Source of the DNA: Sphingomonas mali NBRC 15500 | GTDB taxonomy: Bacteria; Pseudomonadota; Alphaproteobacteria; Sphingomonadales; Sphingomonadaceae | Assembly (NCBI RefSeq): GCF_001598415.1 | Contig: NZ_BCYX01000025.1 | Coordinates: 1-64,000 of the forward strand | Length of the DNA stretch: 64,000 nucleotides | Direction of reading: 5' to 3' | Part shown: in pieces, positions 8,275 to 17,067 of the stretch | Position numbering within the stretch: the first letter of the stretch is position 1 | Layout: the number at the start of each line of letters is the position of its first letter | Program-made: the position numbers and the translations under genes | Notes under the pieces: generated by a model | What the model was told of the DNA's origin: nothing | Seen by the model: the letters and a program-made list of their open reading frames with translations, nothing else | Databases searched by the model: none

Positions 8275-9453
8275 ATGTTTCTGAACTTCCTCGACGAGCT
8301 TCGCGCCGCCGGCATTCCCGCGAGCATGAAGGAGCATCTCATCCTGCTCGAGGCGCTCGACAAGAACGTGATCGATCGCACGCCTGAGGATTTCTATTAT
8401 CTGAGCCGCGCGGTCTACGTGAAGGATGAAGGCCTGCTCGATCGCTTCGACCAGGTCTTTGCCAAGGTCTTCAAGGGCATCGCGACGACCTATGGCGCCC
8501 AGCCGGCGGAGATTCCCGCCGATTGGCTGAAAGCGATCGCCGAGAAATATCTGTCGCCCGAGGAAATGGAGCAGATCAAGTCACTCGGCTCATGGGACGA
8601 GATCATGGAGACGCTGAAGAAGCGTCTGGAAGAACAGGAAAAGCGCCACCAGGGCGGCAACAAGTGGATCGGCACCGGCGGCACCAGTCCCTATGGCAAT
8701 TCGGGCTATAATCCCGAGGGCGTGCGGATCGGCGGCGAGTCCAAGCATGGCCGCGCGGTCAAGGTGTGGGACCAGCGCGAGTTCAAGAATCTCGACAGCA
8801 CGCGCGAACTCGGCACGCGCAACATCAAGATCGCGCTCCGCCGCCTGCGCCGCTTCGCACGCGAGGGCTCGGCTGATGAACTCGATCTCGATGCGACGAT
8901 CGAGGGCACCGCGCGCCAGGGCTGGCTCGACATCCATATGCGGCCCGAGCGGCACAATGCGGTCAAATTACTGCTGTTTCTCGACGTTGGCGGGTCGATG
9001 GACCCTTGGGTCAAGCTTTGCGAGGAATTGTTCTCGGCGGCGACGTCAGAGTTCAAGAACATGGAGTTCTTCTACTTTCACAACTGCCCGTATGAGGGTG
9101 TGTGGAAGGACAATCGCCGCCGCTTCACCGAGCGCACGCCAATGTGGGATGTGCTCCACAAATTCGGTCACGATTACAAATTGGTGATCGTCGGCGACGG
9201 GTCGATGAGCCCGTACGAGATTACCCATCCCGGCGGCTCGGTCGAGCATTTCAACGAGGAATCCGGCGCGGTGTGGATGCACCGTCTGACCAACACCTAC
9301 CCAGCGGCGGTGTGGCTCAACCCGATCAAGGAAGAGCAATGGGGCTATTCGCAATCGATCAAGATCGTGCGCGAGCTGATGAACGATCGCATGTACCCGC
9401 TGACGCTCGCGGGGTTGGACGATGCGATGCGTGAACTGACGCGCAAAAGGTGA
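8275..9453 (+). CDS. VWA-domain CoxE-like protein
   Basis: This 392-residue cytoplasmic protein ends in a von Willebrand A domain whose MIDAS reads DVGGSMDP (residues about 238-245). The first MIDAS serine is replaced by glycine, which as I recall is usual in the CoxE-like branch. The N-terminal part has a Gly-rich linker (NKWIGTGGTSPYGNSGYN). These proteins pair with MoxR AAA+ ATPases in metallo-enzyme maturation. The partner is probably the ATPase at 5767. The substrate complex is not evident here. Confidence 0.85.
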   Translation: MFLNFLDELRAAGIPASMKEHLILLEALDKNVIDRTPEDFYYLSRAVYVKDEGLLDRFDQVFAKVFKGIATTYGAQPAEIPADWLKAIAEKYLSPEEMEQIKSLGSWDEIMETLKKRLEEQEKRHQGGNKWIGTGGTSPYGNSGYNPEGVRIGGESKHGRAVKVWDQREFKNLDSTRELGTRNIKIALRRLRRFAREGSADELDLDATIEGTARQGWLDIHMRPERHNAVKLLLFLDVGGSMDPWVKLCEELFSAATSEFKNMEFFYFHNCPYEGVWKDNRRRFTERTPMWDVLHKFGHDYKLVIVGDGSMSPYEITHPGGSVEHFNEESGAVWMHRLTNTYPAAVWLNPIKEEQWGYSQSIKIVRELMNDRMYPLTLAGLDDAMRELTRKR

Positions 9454-9480
9454 GGGTCGAACCCTAGAAGAATTCGAGCT

Positions 9481-9627
9481 TCAGCACGCTTCGAGCTGCG
9501 TGAGTTTTTCCTGGAACTTCTCGGCGAGCTCAAGCCGTCGTGCGCGCGCTTCCGCGGTCACGGCGTTCTTCGCGGCGATGCGCTCCTGTGCAACCCGGCG
9601 CGCGTAAAAACGAATATCTGATTCCAT
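9481..9627 (-). CDS. Small basic/acidic helical protein, 48 residues
   Basis: The candidate is 48 residues, beginning MESDIRFYARRVAQE and ending QEKLTQLEAC. It is highly charged and probably one long helix. I recall similar short proteins in sphingomonads, but cannot verify this. The start is uncertain: the ATG at 9627 has a weak ribosome-binding site, and an in-frame ATG at 9708 would give 75 residues. It is a lone minus-strand gene between the VWA gene and namZ. Confidence 0.5.
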   Translation of the reverse strand: MESDIRFYARRVAQERIAAKNAVTAEARARRLELAEKFQEKLTQLEAC

Positions 9628-9765
9628 AGGTGCGACCCCGATCCCCGCGATTCGGTTATCCACAGACCATGTCATGCTGATGACTCGATGCACCCGTTTT
9701 GGGATCAAAGGGGAGCGACTCGCGATAGAATGCGGTTTTCGCGTCGTTTTCGACCAATCCAGCGG

Positions 9766-10962
9766 TCAATAGAGCAGATACGGCCGCCGGACCTCGGCCC
9801 AAACCGCCTCATCGGGAACGGTCAGCGAATCGAGATCGCCCGGCAGAGCCGCCCCATCATCGACCCATTCTCGCAGATCCGGGCCGCCGTTGATGACGTC
9901 GATCGCCAGTTTGTCGAAGACATATTCATACGCGAAATCGCGCCACAGATCGTAATCGCCGTAGAGCGCGCGGATCGCCTTGAACGCCAGCGCTTGAAGC
10001 CGCCACGGGCGAAACGCCTCATGGTCATAGGCGGCACCCTCGGCATGGATGAACACGCCGTTGCACAAGCGCCCGACATGTTTGTGGAAAGTCGGCTGGA
10101 ACCAGAGATCGCGGAGCGTGCAGCCGGTCAGCCATTGCGGCGCGATCCGGCGCATTTCGGCGATGACCGCGCGCGCGTCGATATCGGGCGCGCCGAACAA
10201 TTCGAGCGGTCGCGTCGTCCCTCGCCCTTCGCTCAAATTCGTGCCTTCGAGCATCACCGTCCCGGCATAAGCGCGCGCCATATTGACGTTGGCGGCATTA
10301 GGGCTGGGATTGATCCAGGGGCGTTCGGGCGGCCAGCCGAAGCCAGGCGCCGCATCGGGCTGCCAGCCCTCCATCGCGATCACGCGATAGTCGACGTCGA
10401 GCTTGTAATGATCGATGAACCAATGGCCCATCTCGCCCAGCGTCATGCCGTGCCGCATCGGCATCGGTCCCGCGCCGACAAAGCTTTCCCAACCGGGACG
10501 AAGGGTGAGTCCCTCGACCGGGCGGCCCGCCGGATTGGGTCGATCGAGCACCCACACCGATTTGCCGTGCTCTGCCGCCGCTTCGAGCACGTAGAGCAGG
10601 GTCGTGACGAAAGTGTAGATGCGGCAGCCGACGTCCTGAAGATCGATCAGGATCGTATCGAACGTGCCCATCGACTGACCGGTCGGCCTCCGGACTTCGC
10701 CATACAGGCTGAACACCGGCATGCCGTAGGTCGGATCGGTGAAGTCGGGCGACTCCATCATATTGTCCTGCAGGTCGCCGCGCACGCCATGCTGCGGGCC
10801 GAACACCGCGGAGACATTGAGCCCCGTCGCAACCAGTGCGTCGATCGAATGCGTCAGGTCCGCGGTGACCGAGGCGGGGTGCGCGAGCAACGCGACACGC
10901 TTGCCCTCGAGCGGTTTCCGCAGGTCTGGCTCGCTCAGGAGCCGGTCGATACCGAATTTCAT
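9766..10962 (-). CDS. namZ: Exo-beta-N-acetylmuramidase NamZ-type (DUF1343)
   Basis: This 398-residue protein matches the DUF1343 family throughout (FGPQHGVRGDLQDNM, ILIDLQDVGCRIYTFVTTL, FGWPPERPWINPSPN, EGTNLSEGRGTT). NamZ enzymes release N-acetylmuramic acid from the non-reducing end of peptidoglycan fragments in cell-wall recycling. No convincing signal peptide is visible, so it is cytoplasmic or exported by an unseen route. The ATG overlaps the stop of the upstream DOMON-like gene by 4 nt. Confidence 0.85.
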   Translation of the reverse strand: MKFGIDRLLSEPDLRKPLEGKRVALLAHPASVTADLTHSIDALVATGLNVSAVFGPQHGVRGDLQDNMMESPDFTDPTYGMPVFSLYGEVRRPTGQSMGTFDTILIDLQDVGCRIYTFVTTLLYVLEAAAEHGKSVWVLDRPNPAGRPVEGLTLRPGWESFVGAGPMPMRHGMTLGEMGHWFIDHYKLDVDYRVIAMEGWQPDAAPGFGWPPERPWINPSPNAANVNMARAYAGTVMLEGTNLSEGRGTTRPLELFGAPDIDARAVIAEMRRIAPQWLTGCTLRDLWFQPTFHKHVGRLCNGVFIHAEGAAYDHEAFRPWRLQALAFKAIRALYGDYDLWRDFAYEYVFDKLAIDVINGGPDLREWVDDGAALPGDLDSLTVPDEAVWAEVRRPYLLY

Positions 10963-11483
10963 GCGCGATCAGGTGCCGGGAGCCGCGCGACAAAGCAATC
11001 CGCGTTGTGGAAATCGGGCGGTCCGGCGGGGTGTTCGAGCGCCCAGAAGCTTTTCGACCCGTCGACCGCCTCGACCACGACCGTCAGCCCGAGCCGCCAG
11101 TCGGCGTCGGCGATCTCGCCCAGTTCGATCCTGGCGGTGAGCACCGGCGATTGCCACGACAGACTGGGAACCTCCGCAGCGTTGCGCATGCCCATGCGGT
11201 GCCCGTTGAACTGATAGGTCGCCCAGCGTCCCGACGGGGAAAGGTTGAGCTCAGTATAGGCTGCCTCCCCCGCCGGTTGGACGAATGCTTCGAAACAGGT
11301 GTGTTTCCACAATTCATCGGTCCGCGCGGACGCCATCGGTTCGGGCCAAAGCACACGGTCGAGCGCGCCTTCGACCGAATAGCGCAATGACAGGCGGGCA
11401 CCGTCACGGGCGATCGCGACGTTGATCGCGGTCAGCGCCGCGCTCTTGAAGTCGGGATGCGGCCGTAGCCAATAATCGGGCAA
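10959..11483 (-). CDS. DOMON-like domain protein
   Basis: This 174-residue protein has a beta-rich single domain of the DOMON-like/carbohydrate-binding type (WKHTCFEAFVQ, YTELNLSPSGRWATYQF). It has no signal peptide. Family members are poorly characterised and may bind sugars or haem. Its stop overlaps the namZ start, so the two are translated together, and a role in handling muramyl sugars is a reasonable guess. Confidence 0.75.
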   Translation of the reverse strand: MPDYWLRPHPDFKSAALTAINVAIARDGARLSLRYSVEGALDRVLWPEPMASARTDELWKHTCFEAFVQPAGEAAYTELNLSPSGRWATYQFNGHRMGMRNAAEVPSLSWQSPVLTARIELGEIADADWRLGLTVVVEAVDGSKSFWALEHPAGPPDFHNADCFVARLPAPDRA

Positions 11484-11581
11484 ATCGCCCCCTCTCCCTC
11501 AATAGTGCATGACGGTGAAAGATAGGCGTACGGCCCTGCCCTGTTCAAGCGGCACCAAAACGCTTATGTGCGCGCGCAATC

Positions 11582-12910
11582 ATGGCAACCAAACTTCCCG
11601 AACCGCCCCGCGTGGGTATGGTGTCCTTGGGCTGTCCCAAGAACCTGGTCGACAGCGAGCGCATCCTGACCAAGCTGCGGTCGGACGGCTATCAGCTGTC
11701 GCCCGATTATGCCGGCGCCGACGTCGTGCTGGTCAATACCTGCGGCTTCCTCGATTCCGCCAAGGAGGAGAGCCTCGAGGCGATTGGCGAGGCGATCGCC
11801 GAGAATGGCCGCGTCATCGTCACCGGCTGCATGGGCAAGGAAGCCGAGGTCATCCGCGACCGCTTCCCCTCCGTGCTGGCGATCACCGGCGCGCACGAAT
11901 ATGAGCAGGTCGTCGGCGCGGTGCACGATGCGGCGCCGATGCCGCCCAACGCCTTTCTCAACCTGGTGCCCGAAAGCGGGCTCAAGCTGACCCCGCGTCA
12001 TTACAGCTATCTGAAGATTTCGGAGGGCTGCAACCATCGCTGCTCGTTCTGCATCATCCCGAGCTTGCGCGGCGACCTAGTCAGCCGCCGCCCCGACGCG
12101 ATCCTGCGCGAGGCGGAGAAGCTGGTCGAGGCTGGCACGAAAGAGCTGCTGGTCATCAGCCAGGACACGTCGGCATACGGGGTCGACATCAAGCACCATC
12201 CGCGCATGTGGCATGGCCAGGAAGTCCGCGCGCACATGACCGACCTGGCACGTGAACTCGGCAAGATCGCGCCCTGGGTGCGGCTGCACTATGTCTATCC
12301 CTACCCCCATGTCGATCAGGTCATCCCGCTGATGGCCGAGGGACTGGTGCTTCCCTATCTCGACATTCCGTTCCAGCACGCCAGCCGCAACGTGCTCAAG
12401 CTGATGCGCCGCCCTGCCAATGAGGCAAAGGTGCTCGAGCGCATCAAGTCGTGGCGCACCATCGCGCCCGACATCGCGATCCGCTCGACCTTCGTCGTGG
12501 GCTTCCCCGGCGAGACCGAGGAGGATTTCGACTATCTGCTCGACTGGCTCGACGAGGCGCAGCTCGACCGCGTCGGCGCGTTCCGGTTCGAACCAGTCGA
12601 GGGCGCGGCGGCGAATGCCTTGCCAAACCATGTCCCCGAAGAGGTCAAGGAAGAGCGCTACGCCCGGATCATGGAGAAAACCGCGGCGATCAGCGCGGCC
12701 AAGCTCCAGGCCAAAATCGGCCGCACCTTGCCGGTGATCATCGACGCCGTGGACGAAGACGGCGGCGCCACCGGGCGCAGCCAGGCCGACGCGCCCGAGA
12801 TCGATGGCGAGGTATTCCTGCGCGACGCCGGTCACTTGACGGTCGGCGATATCACGCCTGTGCTGATCGAAGACGCCGACGAGCACGATTTGTACGGCGT
12901 GCCAGCCTGA
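11582..12910 (+). CDS. rimO: Ribosomal protein S12 methylthiotransferase RimO
   Basis: This 442-residue radical-SAM enzyme methylthiolates the conserved aspartate of ribosomal protein S12. The N-terminal UPF0004 domain carries three cluster cysteines: Cys18 (GCPKN), Cys54 (NTCGF) and Cys83 (GCMGK). The radical-SAM CxxxCxxC motif is Cys150/154/157. The C-terminal TRAM domain follows from about residue 375. Length and motifs are those of RimO rather than MiaB. Confidence 0.96.
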   Translation: MATKLPEPPRVGMVSLGCPKNLVDSERILTKLRSDGYQLSPDYAGADVVLVNTCGFLDSAKEESLEAIGEAIAENGRVIVTGCMGKEAEVIRDRFPSVLAITGAHEYEQVVGAVHDAAPMPPNAFLNLVPESGLKLTPRHYSYLKISEGCNHRCSFCIIPSLRGDLVSRRPDAILREAEKLVEAGTKELLVISQDTSAYGVDIKHHPRMWHGQEVRAHMTDLARELGKIAPWVRLHYVYPYPHVDQVIPLMAEGLVLPYLDIPFQHASRNVLKLMRRPANEAKVLERIKSWRTIAPDIAIRSTFVVGFPGETEEDFDYLLDWLDEAQLDRVGAFRFEPVEGAAANALPNHVPEEVKEERYARIMEKTAAISAAKLQAKIGRTLPVIIDAVDEDGGATGRSQADAPEIDGEVFLRDAGHLTVGDITPVLIEDADEHDLYGVPA

Positions 12911-12972
12911 TCTGTCCCGATCTCGGACAGCGCTATTGCCAGATGGGCCGCGCCACCTAACAGAGTGGCGTC

Positions 12973-13974
12973 ATGAAGATGTGGGCGATCCTGGTGGGGC
13001 TGGTCGTGGCGCTGATCGCGCCCGCCGCATCGGCGCAAATCGTGTCGGCGCCGCTGCAGAAGATCGTCACCCCGGTCGACCCAATGGTAATGGCGACCGA
13101 CGACTTCACACGTTTGGCCAATCCCGCGATCTGGGACGGTCTGTCGATCAATCGCATCGAATTCCGTGAGGATCGCGCCTTCTGGCGCCTCTATCGCATC
13201 GTCAACCTGCGCCATCCCGCCGGCCCGCTCTGGTTCGTGCCGCACGACAACGAGAATGCCGCGTTCCAGGCGGCGGTTTTCGCGGTGCGATCGTACGGTG
13301 GTGTGGTGATCGCGATCGAGGAAGCACGGTCGATCGACGGGCCGGACAGCCGGATGAACCCCGACGTCGCTTATGGCAGGTTGATCGACCCCAACCGCAA
13401 CTTTCGCGACGACACGCCCAATTACGCCGCGACGATCCTCGCGGATTTGGGCGGTCCGCCGCGGCTTATCGTGGCTCTCCATACCAATGAGGCCGGTTAC
13501 GACGCCTCGGAATCGACCTGCACGCCGCCCAATGCCGGCTATACCGGCAGGGGCGAAATCTCGGTACTGCTTTGCAGCGACCTCTATTCGCCGCGCCCTT
13601 CGATCCGCGCCGCCTGGCCGTATGATGATACCGACAGCGTCGCGATCATCTCCTATCTCGGCGACCGCAGCCCCGCGAGCAGCTATTGCGCGCGGCCTTT
13701 GTCGGATGCCGACATGAACATCATGTTCGAGCATGTCGTGACCAGCGACGGGTCGCTCTCCAACTACGCATTGTTCCGCGGCCTGCCTTACGTGAATCTG
13801 GAGACGCAGGATCGCGGCACCGACCCGATGGGGCTCGGCAATGCGCGGTCCCGGCTGCTCGCGATGATCGGCACGGTGATGGCCCGCTGCGCGCCTATCG
13901 AAGGCATCGCGCTGCGGCCGCCGGCGCCGCCAGTCCGTCCGCAAGCACCCGTCAAGCGCAAGAAGCGTCGTTAG
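12973..13974 (+). CDS. Exported protein of unknown function
   Basis: This 333-residue protein has a signal peptide (cleavage at ASA-QI near residue 21) and a basic KRKKRR C-terminus after a Pro-rich tail. Polar motifs HDNENAA, EEARS and ALHTNEAG are spaced as in some zinc-dependent hydrolases, but I cannot place it in a family. Its stop overlaps the stop of the convergent LysR gene by 3 nt within TTAG. Confidence 0.7.
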   Translation: MKMWAILVGLVVALIAPAASAQIVSAPLQKIVTPVDPMVMATDDFTRLANPAIWDGLSINRIEFREDRAFWRLYRIVNLRHPAGPLWFVPHDNENAAFQAAVFAVRSYGGVVIAIEEARSIDGPDSRMNPDVAYGRLIDPNRNFRDDTPNYAATILADLGGPPRLIVALHTNEAGYDASESTCTPPNAGYTGRGEISVLLCSDLYSPRPSIRAAWPYDDTDSVAIISYLGDRSPASSYCARPLSDADMNIMFEHVVTSDGSLSNYALFRGLPYVNLETQDRGTDPMGLGNARSRLLAMIGTVMARCAPIEGIALRPPAPPVRPQAPVKRKKRR

Positions 13975-14813
13975 GCGAGCAAGTCGCGAATCATCGCCGC
14001 CTCGGGCGAGGCCAGCGCTCCCCCAATTCCGCAGAGATACAGCGTGTTGGGCGCCCCTCCCGCCTTCGCGGGCTCGAGCTCAGCCGCGAGGCATGCATCG
14101 AGCGGCGCAATAGTCACCCCGCGCCCGGCGCGGACACTGATCAGCGCCTCTTCCAGTTCGGTGCAATGGTCGTGACGGATCAGCGACGCGGGCTGGCGGC
14201 CGAACACGCGGTCGAACCAATGGCCGAACACATAATCATATTCGTCATAGGTGACGAAGCGAAGCCGCTCGATCGCCTCGAGACTGCCGACGTCACCGAT
14301 GGCGCCCACCAGCACCGCTTCTTCGCCCGCCAGCTCGACCGATTCGACCGGCACCGCCGTCACCGCGCGATAAGTGACGGCCAGGTCGATCTCCCCGGCC
14401 AGCAACGCCGCGAGCAGATCGTCGTGGGAGCCGGTGCGAAACAGGATCGGCCGCGCACCCGGCATTGTCGCGAACAGAGCCGGCGCGAGACGGTAGCGGC
14501 CGAACCCGGTTACCGCGCCGATCCTGAGCGGCGTGACGAACCCGTCGTCGCGATTGAGATAAACGCGTACCCGGTCGATCTCGTCGAGCGCGCGGCCGAT
14601 CGTATCGAACAGCACCCTTCCCTGCGGCGTGAGTCGCAGCGCCCTCCCCGATCGCTCCATCAGCGTGACGCCGACATCACGCTCGAACCGGCGAAGGTCG
14701 GCATGGACCGCGGGCGCCGATTTGCCGATCGCCCGCGCCGCTGCGGCAATCCCGCCGGCGCGCGCGACCGCGTGGAATATGGCCGCCCGCCGCAGGTCCG
14801 CGCCCTCAAACAT
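13971..14813 (-). CDS. LysR-family transcriptional regulator
   Basis: This 280-residue protein has an N-terminal winged helix-turn-helix (about residues 5-65, AGGIAAAARAIGKSAPAVHAD) and a periplasmic-binding-protein-like effector domain. It is divergent from the secreted protein gene at 14899, which it may regulate. Confidence 0.88.
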   Translation of the reverse strand: MFEGADLRRAAIFHAVARAGGIAAAARAIGKSAPAVHADLRRFERDVGVTLMERSGRALRLTPQGRVLFDTIGRALDEIDRVRVYLNRDDGFVTPLRIGAVTGFGRYRLAPALFATMPGARPILFRTGSHDDLLAALLAGEIDLAVTYRAVTAVPVESVELAGEEAVLVGAIGDVGSLEAIERLRFVTYDEYDYVFGHWFDRVFGRQPASLIRHDHCTELEEALISVRAGRGVTIAPLDACLAAELEPAKAGGAPNTLYLCGIGGALASPEAAMIRDLLA

Positions 14814-14846
14814 TCTGTCCTACCTAACGATTATCTCTGATCTTTC

Positions 14847-14861
14847 GAATTACGGAATTAC
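14847..14861. promoter_or_regulatory. Direct repeat in a LysR divergent promoter
   Basis: Within the 85-nt gap between the LysR gene and the divergent gene, GAATTAC occurs twice with an 8-nt period (14847-14853 and 14855-14861). It is a candidate regulator or promoter element; no binding data can be inferred. Confidence 0.3.
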
Positions 14862-14898
14862 CGGCGCAAGTCTACACCGCGAGAGAAGGAGAAATCCG

Positions 14899-15558
14899 AT
14901 GCTCGTCCGACTGTTGCTCGCCTGCCTGCCGATCGTCGTTCCGGCCGTTGCGGCCGCGCAATCGGGCGGCACCGCGCATCTCTATGCTTACACGGTGAAG
15001 GACCGAGCCGCGTTCGAAGCCGGCTATCGTCAGCATCTGCGCTGGCATGCGGCTCATGCCGACAAGCTCGCCTGGTTCGCCTGGTATGTGACGAACGGCG
15101 ATCGCGCGGGCGCCTTTGTCGACGGGACGTTCGGGACGACGCCCGACGGCCTTGCGGGTCGTCCCGATCCCAAGGGGGATGGTGCCGACTTCCGCGCCAA
15201 TGCAGGGCCCTATGTCTCCGCGATCGGCGACGAAGGTTGGGAATTGTGGCGCGAGGCGAGCCGCGCGACGCCGCTCGAACAGCGACGACCGAGGGCATAT
15301 CTCCACGTCTATGCGATCGCTGCGGATGAAATAGCCACGTTCGAGGCCGGCATCGCCGCTCGGCCGTTGCGAGGCGCGACCTGGTATCGTGGCCTCGACG
15401 GAGCACCGGGACGCTATCTACTGATGCTCCCCGCGAGTTCGCCCGGCGCTCCGCCAGCTCTGTCGCTGAGCGGCGGCTCGGTGCGCACGCTCCGCGCCGA
15501 AACCTGGCACTACGCCCCCCGCCTGGCGCTCATGCCCGGCGTACCGCTAGCGCGCTGA
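14899..15558 (+). CDS. Exported protein, possibly a duplicated ABM/NIPSNAP-like fold
   Basis: This 219-residue protein has a signal peptide (cleavage near AAA-QS, residue 21). The sequence HLYAYTVKDRAAFEAGYRQHLRW in the first half is echoed by YLHVYAIAADEIATFEAG in the second, suggesting two copies of a dimeric alpha/beta-barrel-like fold. This assignment is inference. An AGAAGGAGA ribosome-binding site precedes the ATG. Confidence 0.7.
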   Translation: MLVRLLLACLPIVVPAVAAAQSGGTAHLYAYTVKDRAAFEAGYRQHLRWHAAHADKLAWFAWYVTNGDRAGAFVDGTFGTTPDGLAGRPDPKGDGADFRANAGPYVSAIGDEGWELWREASRATPLEQRRPRAYLHVYAIAADEIATFEAGIAARPLRGATWYRGLDGAPGRYLLMLPASSPGAPPALSLSGGSVRTLRAETWHYAPRLALMPGVPLAR

Positions 15559-15617
15559 TTGCGCGCTGCGAACGGCGGCCTATAGCGAGCGGGCCACTCT
15601 TTCGGAGCGACCCGCCG

Positions 15618-17021
15618 ATGCGCTTTCTGCCGCTTGCCTTGCTTCTCGTCGCCACCCCTGCCCTCGCGCAGGATCTGACCCCAGCCGAAACCGCCAAGGT
15701 CGATTCGATCGTGACCGACACCCTGGCGCGCAACGGCGTGCCCTCGGCGTCGGTCGCGATCGTGCGCGACGGCAAGATCGTGTTCGCCAAGGCCTATGGC
15801 AAACAGTCTGAGACAATCGCGACACCGCGCGCCGATGCACCCTATCAGATCGCCTCGGTCTCCAAGCAATTCACCGCCGCCGCCATCCTGCTGCTCAAGG
15901 ATGAGGGCAAATTGAGCCTGGACGACAATGTCGCCAAATGGGTGCCCGGCATCACCGATGGCGACAAGATCACCATCCGGCAGTTGCTCAGCCACACGTC
16001 GGGCCTGCAGGATTATTGGCCGCAGGACTACAGCTTCGCGGCGATGGAAAAGCCGGTCACACCGCAGCAGATCATCGATCGCTGGGCAAAGAAGCCGCTC
16101 GATTTCGCGCCGGGCACGCAATGGCAATATTCGAACACCGGCTATGTCGTCGCCGGGATGATCGTCGAAAAGGCGGCGGGCAAGCCGCTGCTCGCCTATC
16201 TGCAGGAGAAGGTGTTCAAGCCGCTGGGCATGAAGGTGATCGACCAGGATCTGGCGGTCGGCAAGGGCTTTCCGCAAGGCTATCATCGCTACGCGCTCGG
16301 TCCCGTGCGGGTAGAGAAGCCTGCGGCGCGCGGCTGGCTGTTCGCGGCGGGCGAACTCGCCATGTCGGCCAGCAACCTCGCCAAATGGGATATCGCCCGG
16401 CTCAACCGCAGCGTGATGCCGGCTGATGACTGGCAGACGCAGGAGACGCCGATCCTGCTGACCAATGGCAAGTCGACCAATTACGGCCTGGGGGTCTTCA
16501 CGGGCACCGCCAAGGGACATCGCTACGTCGAACATACCGGCGAAGCGGTCGGCTTCCTGTCCGAGAACATCGTCTATCCGGACGACAAGGCTGCCGTCGT
16601 CGTGCTGGTCAATTCGGACTTTTCCGATGCCTTTACCGGCATTGCGAGCCAGATTTCCGAGCTGATCCTGCCGCCTGCCACCGGGGCCGCGGCGCCCGGC
16701 GACGCCGAAACGGCGAAGACCGCGCAGGCGCGCGCGATCTTCGACCAGTTGCGGACGGGCAAGCTCGATCGCGCGACGATGACCGAGGATGCCAATTACT
16801 ATTTCGATGGCACCGCGATCGGCGACTATCGCGACAGCCTGGCCAAGCTCGGCGACCCGGCATCGTTCACCCTGACGCGGCCCGCGCGACTGCGCGGCGG
16901 GTTCGTCAACCGCAACTACACCGTCACCTATGCGAACGGCACCAAGCTGGCCGTGGTGACCTATGCCGAACCCGATGGTGCCGGGCGCTACGAACAGTTC
17001 ATCGTGATGCCGGCCGAGTGA
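15618..17021 (+). CDS. Class C beta-lactamase-like serine hydrolase
   Basis: This 467-residue protein has a signal peptide (ALA-QD, about residue 18), then a beta-lactamase/transpeptidase-like domain with nucleophile motif SVSK, tyrosine motif YSNTG and a third-box HTGEAVG. A C-terminal extra beta domain (from about 370) follows. Related periplasmic enzymes include esterases, D-aminopeptidases and penicillin-binding proteins. Resistance to beta-lactams cannot be deduced from the sequence. Confidence 0.88.
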   Translation: MRFLPLALLLVATPALAQDLTPAETAKVDSIVTDTLARNGVPSASVAIVRDGKIVFAKAYGKQSETIATPRADAPYQIASVSKQFTAAAILLLKDEGKLSLDDNVAKWVPGITDGDKITIRQLLSHTSGLQDYWPQDYSFAAMEKPVTPQQIIDRWAKKPLDFAPGTQWQYSNTGYVVAGMIVEKAAGKPLLAYLQEKVFKPLGMKVIDQDLAVGKGFPQGYHRYALGPVRVEKPAARGWLFAAGELAMSASNLAKWDIARLNRSVMPADDWQTQETPILLTNGKSTNYGLGVFTGTAKGHRYVEHTGEAVGFLSENIVYPDDKAAVVVLVNSDFSDAFTGIASQISELILPPATGAAAPGDAETAKTAQARAIFDQLRTGKLDRATMTEDANYYFDGTAIGDYRDSLAKLGDPASFTLTRPARLRGGFVNRNYTVTYANGTKLAVVTYAEPDGAGRYEQFIVMPAE

Positions 17022-17067
17022 CCGACGCTCTCTACCAAATAATCCGCTTATCCGACGAGACAATCGC

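Noticed and set aside
9656..9664. Exact DnaA-box sequence TTATCCACA between the 48-residue gene and namZ
   Set aside because: Single copy with no AT-rich region, no dnaA/dnaN/parAB neighbours and no box cluster; chance occurrence is likely.
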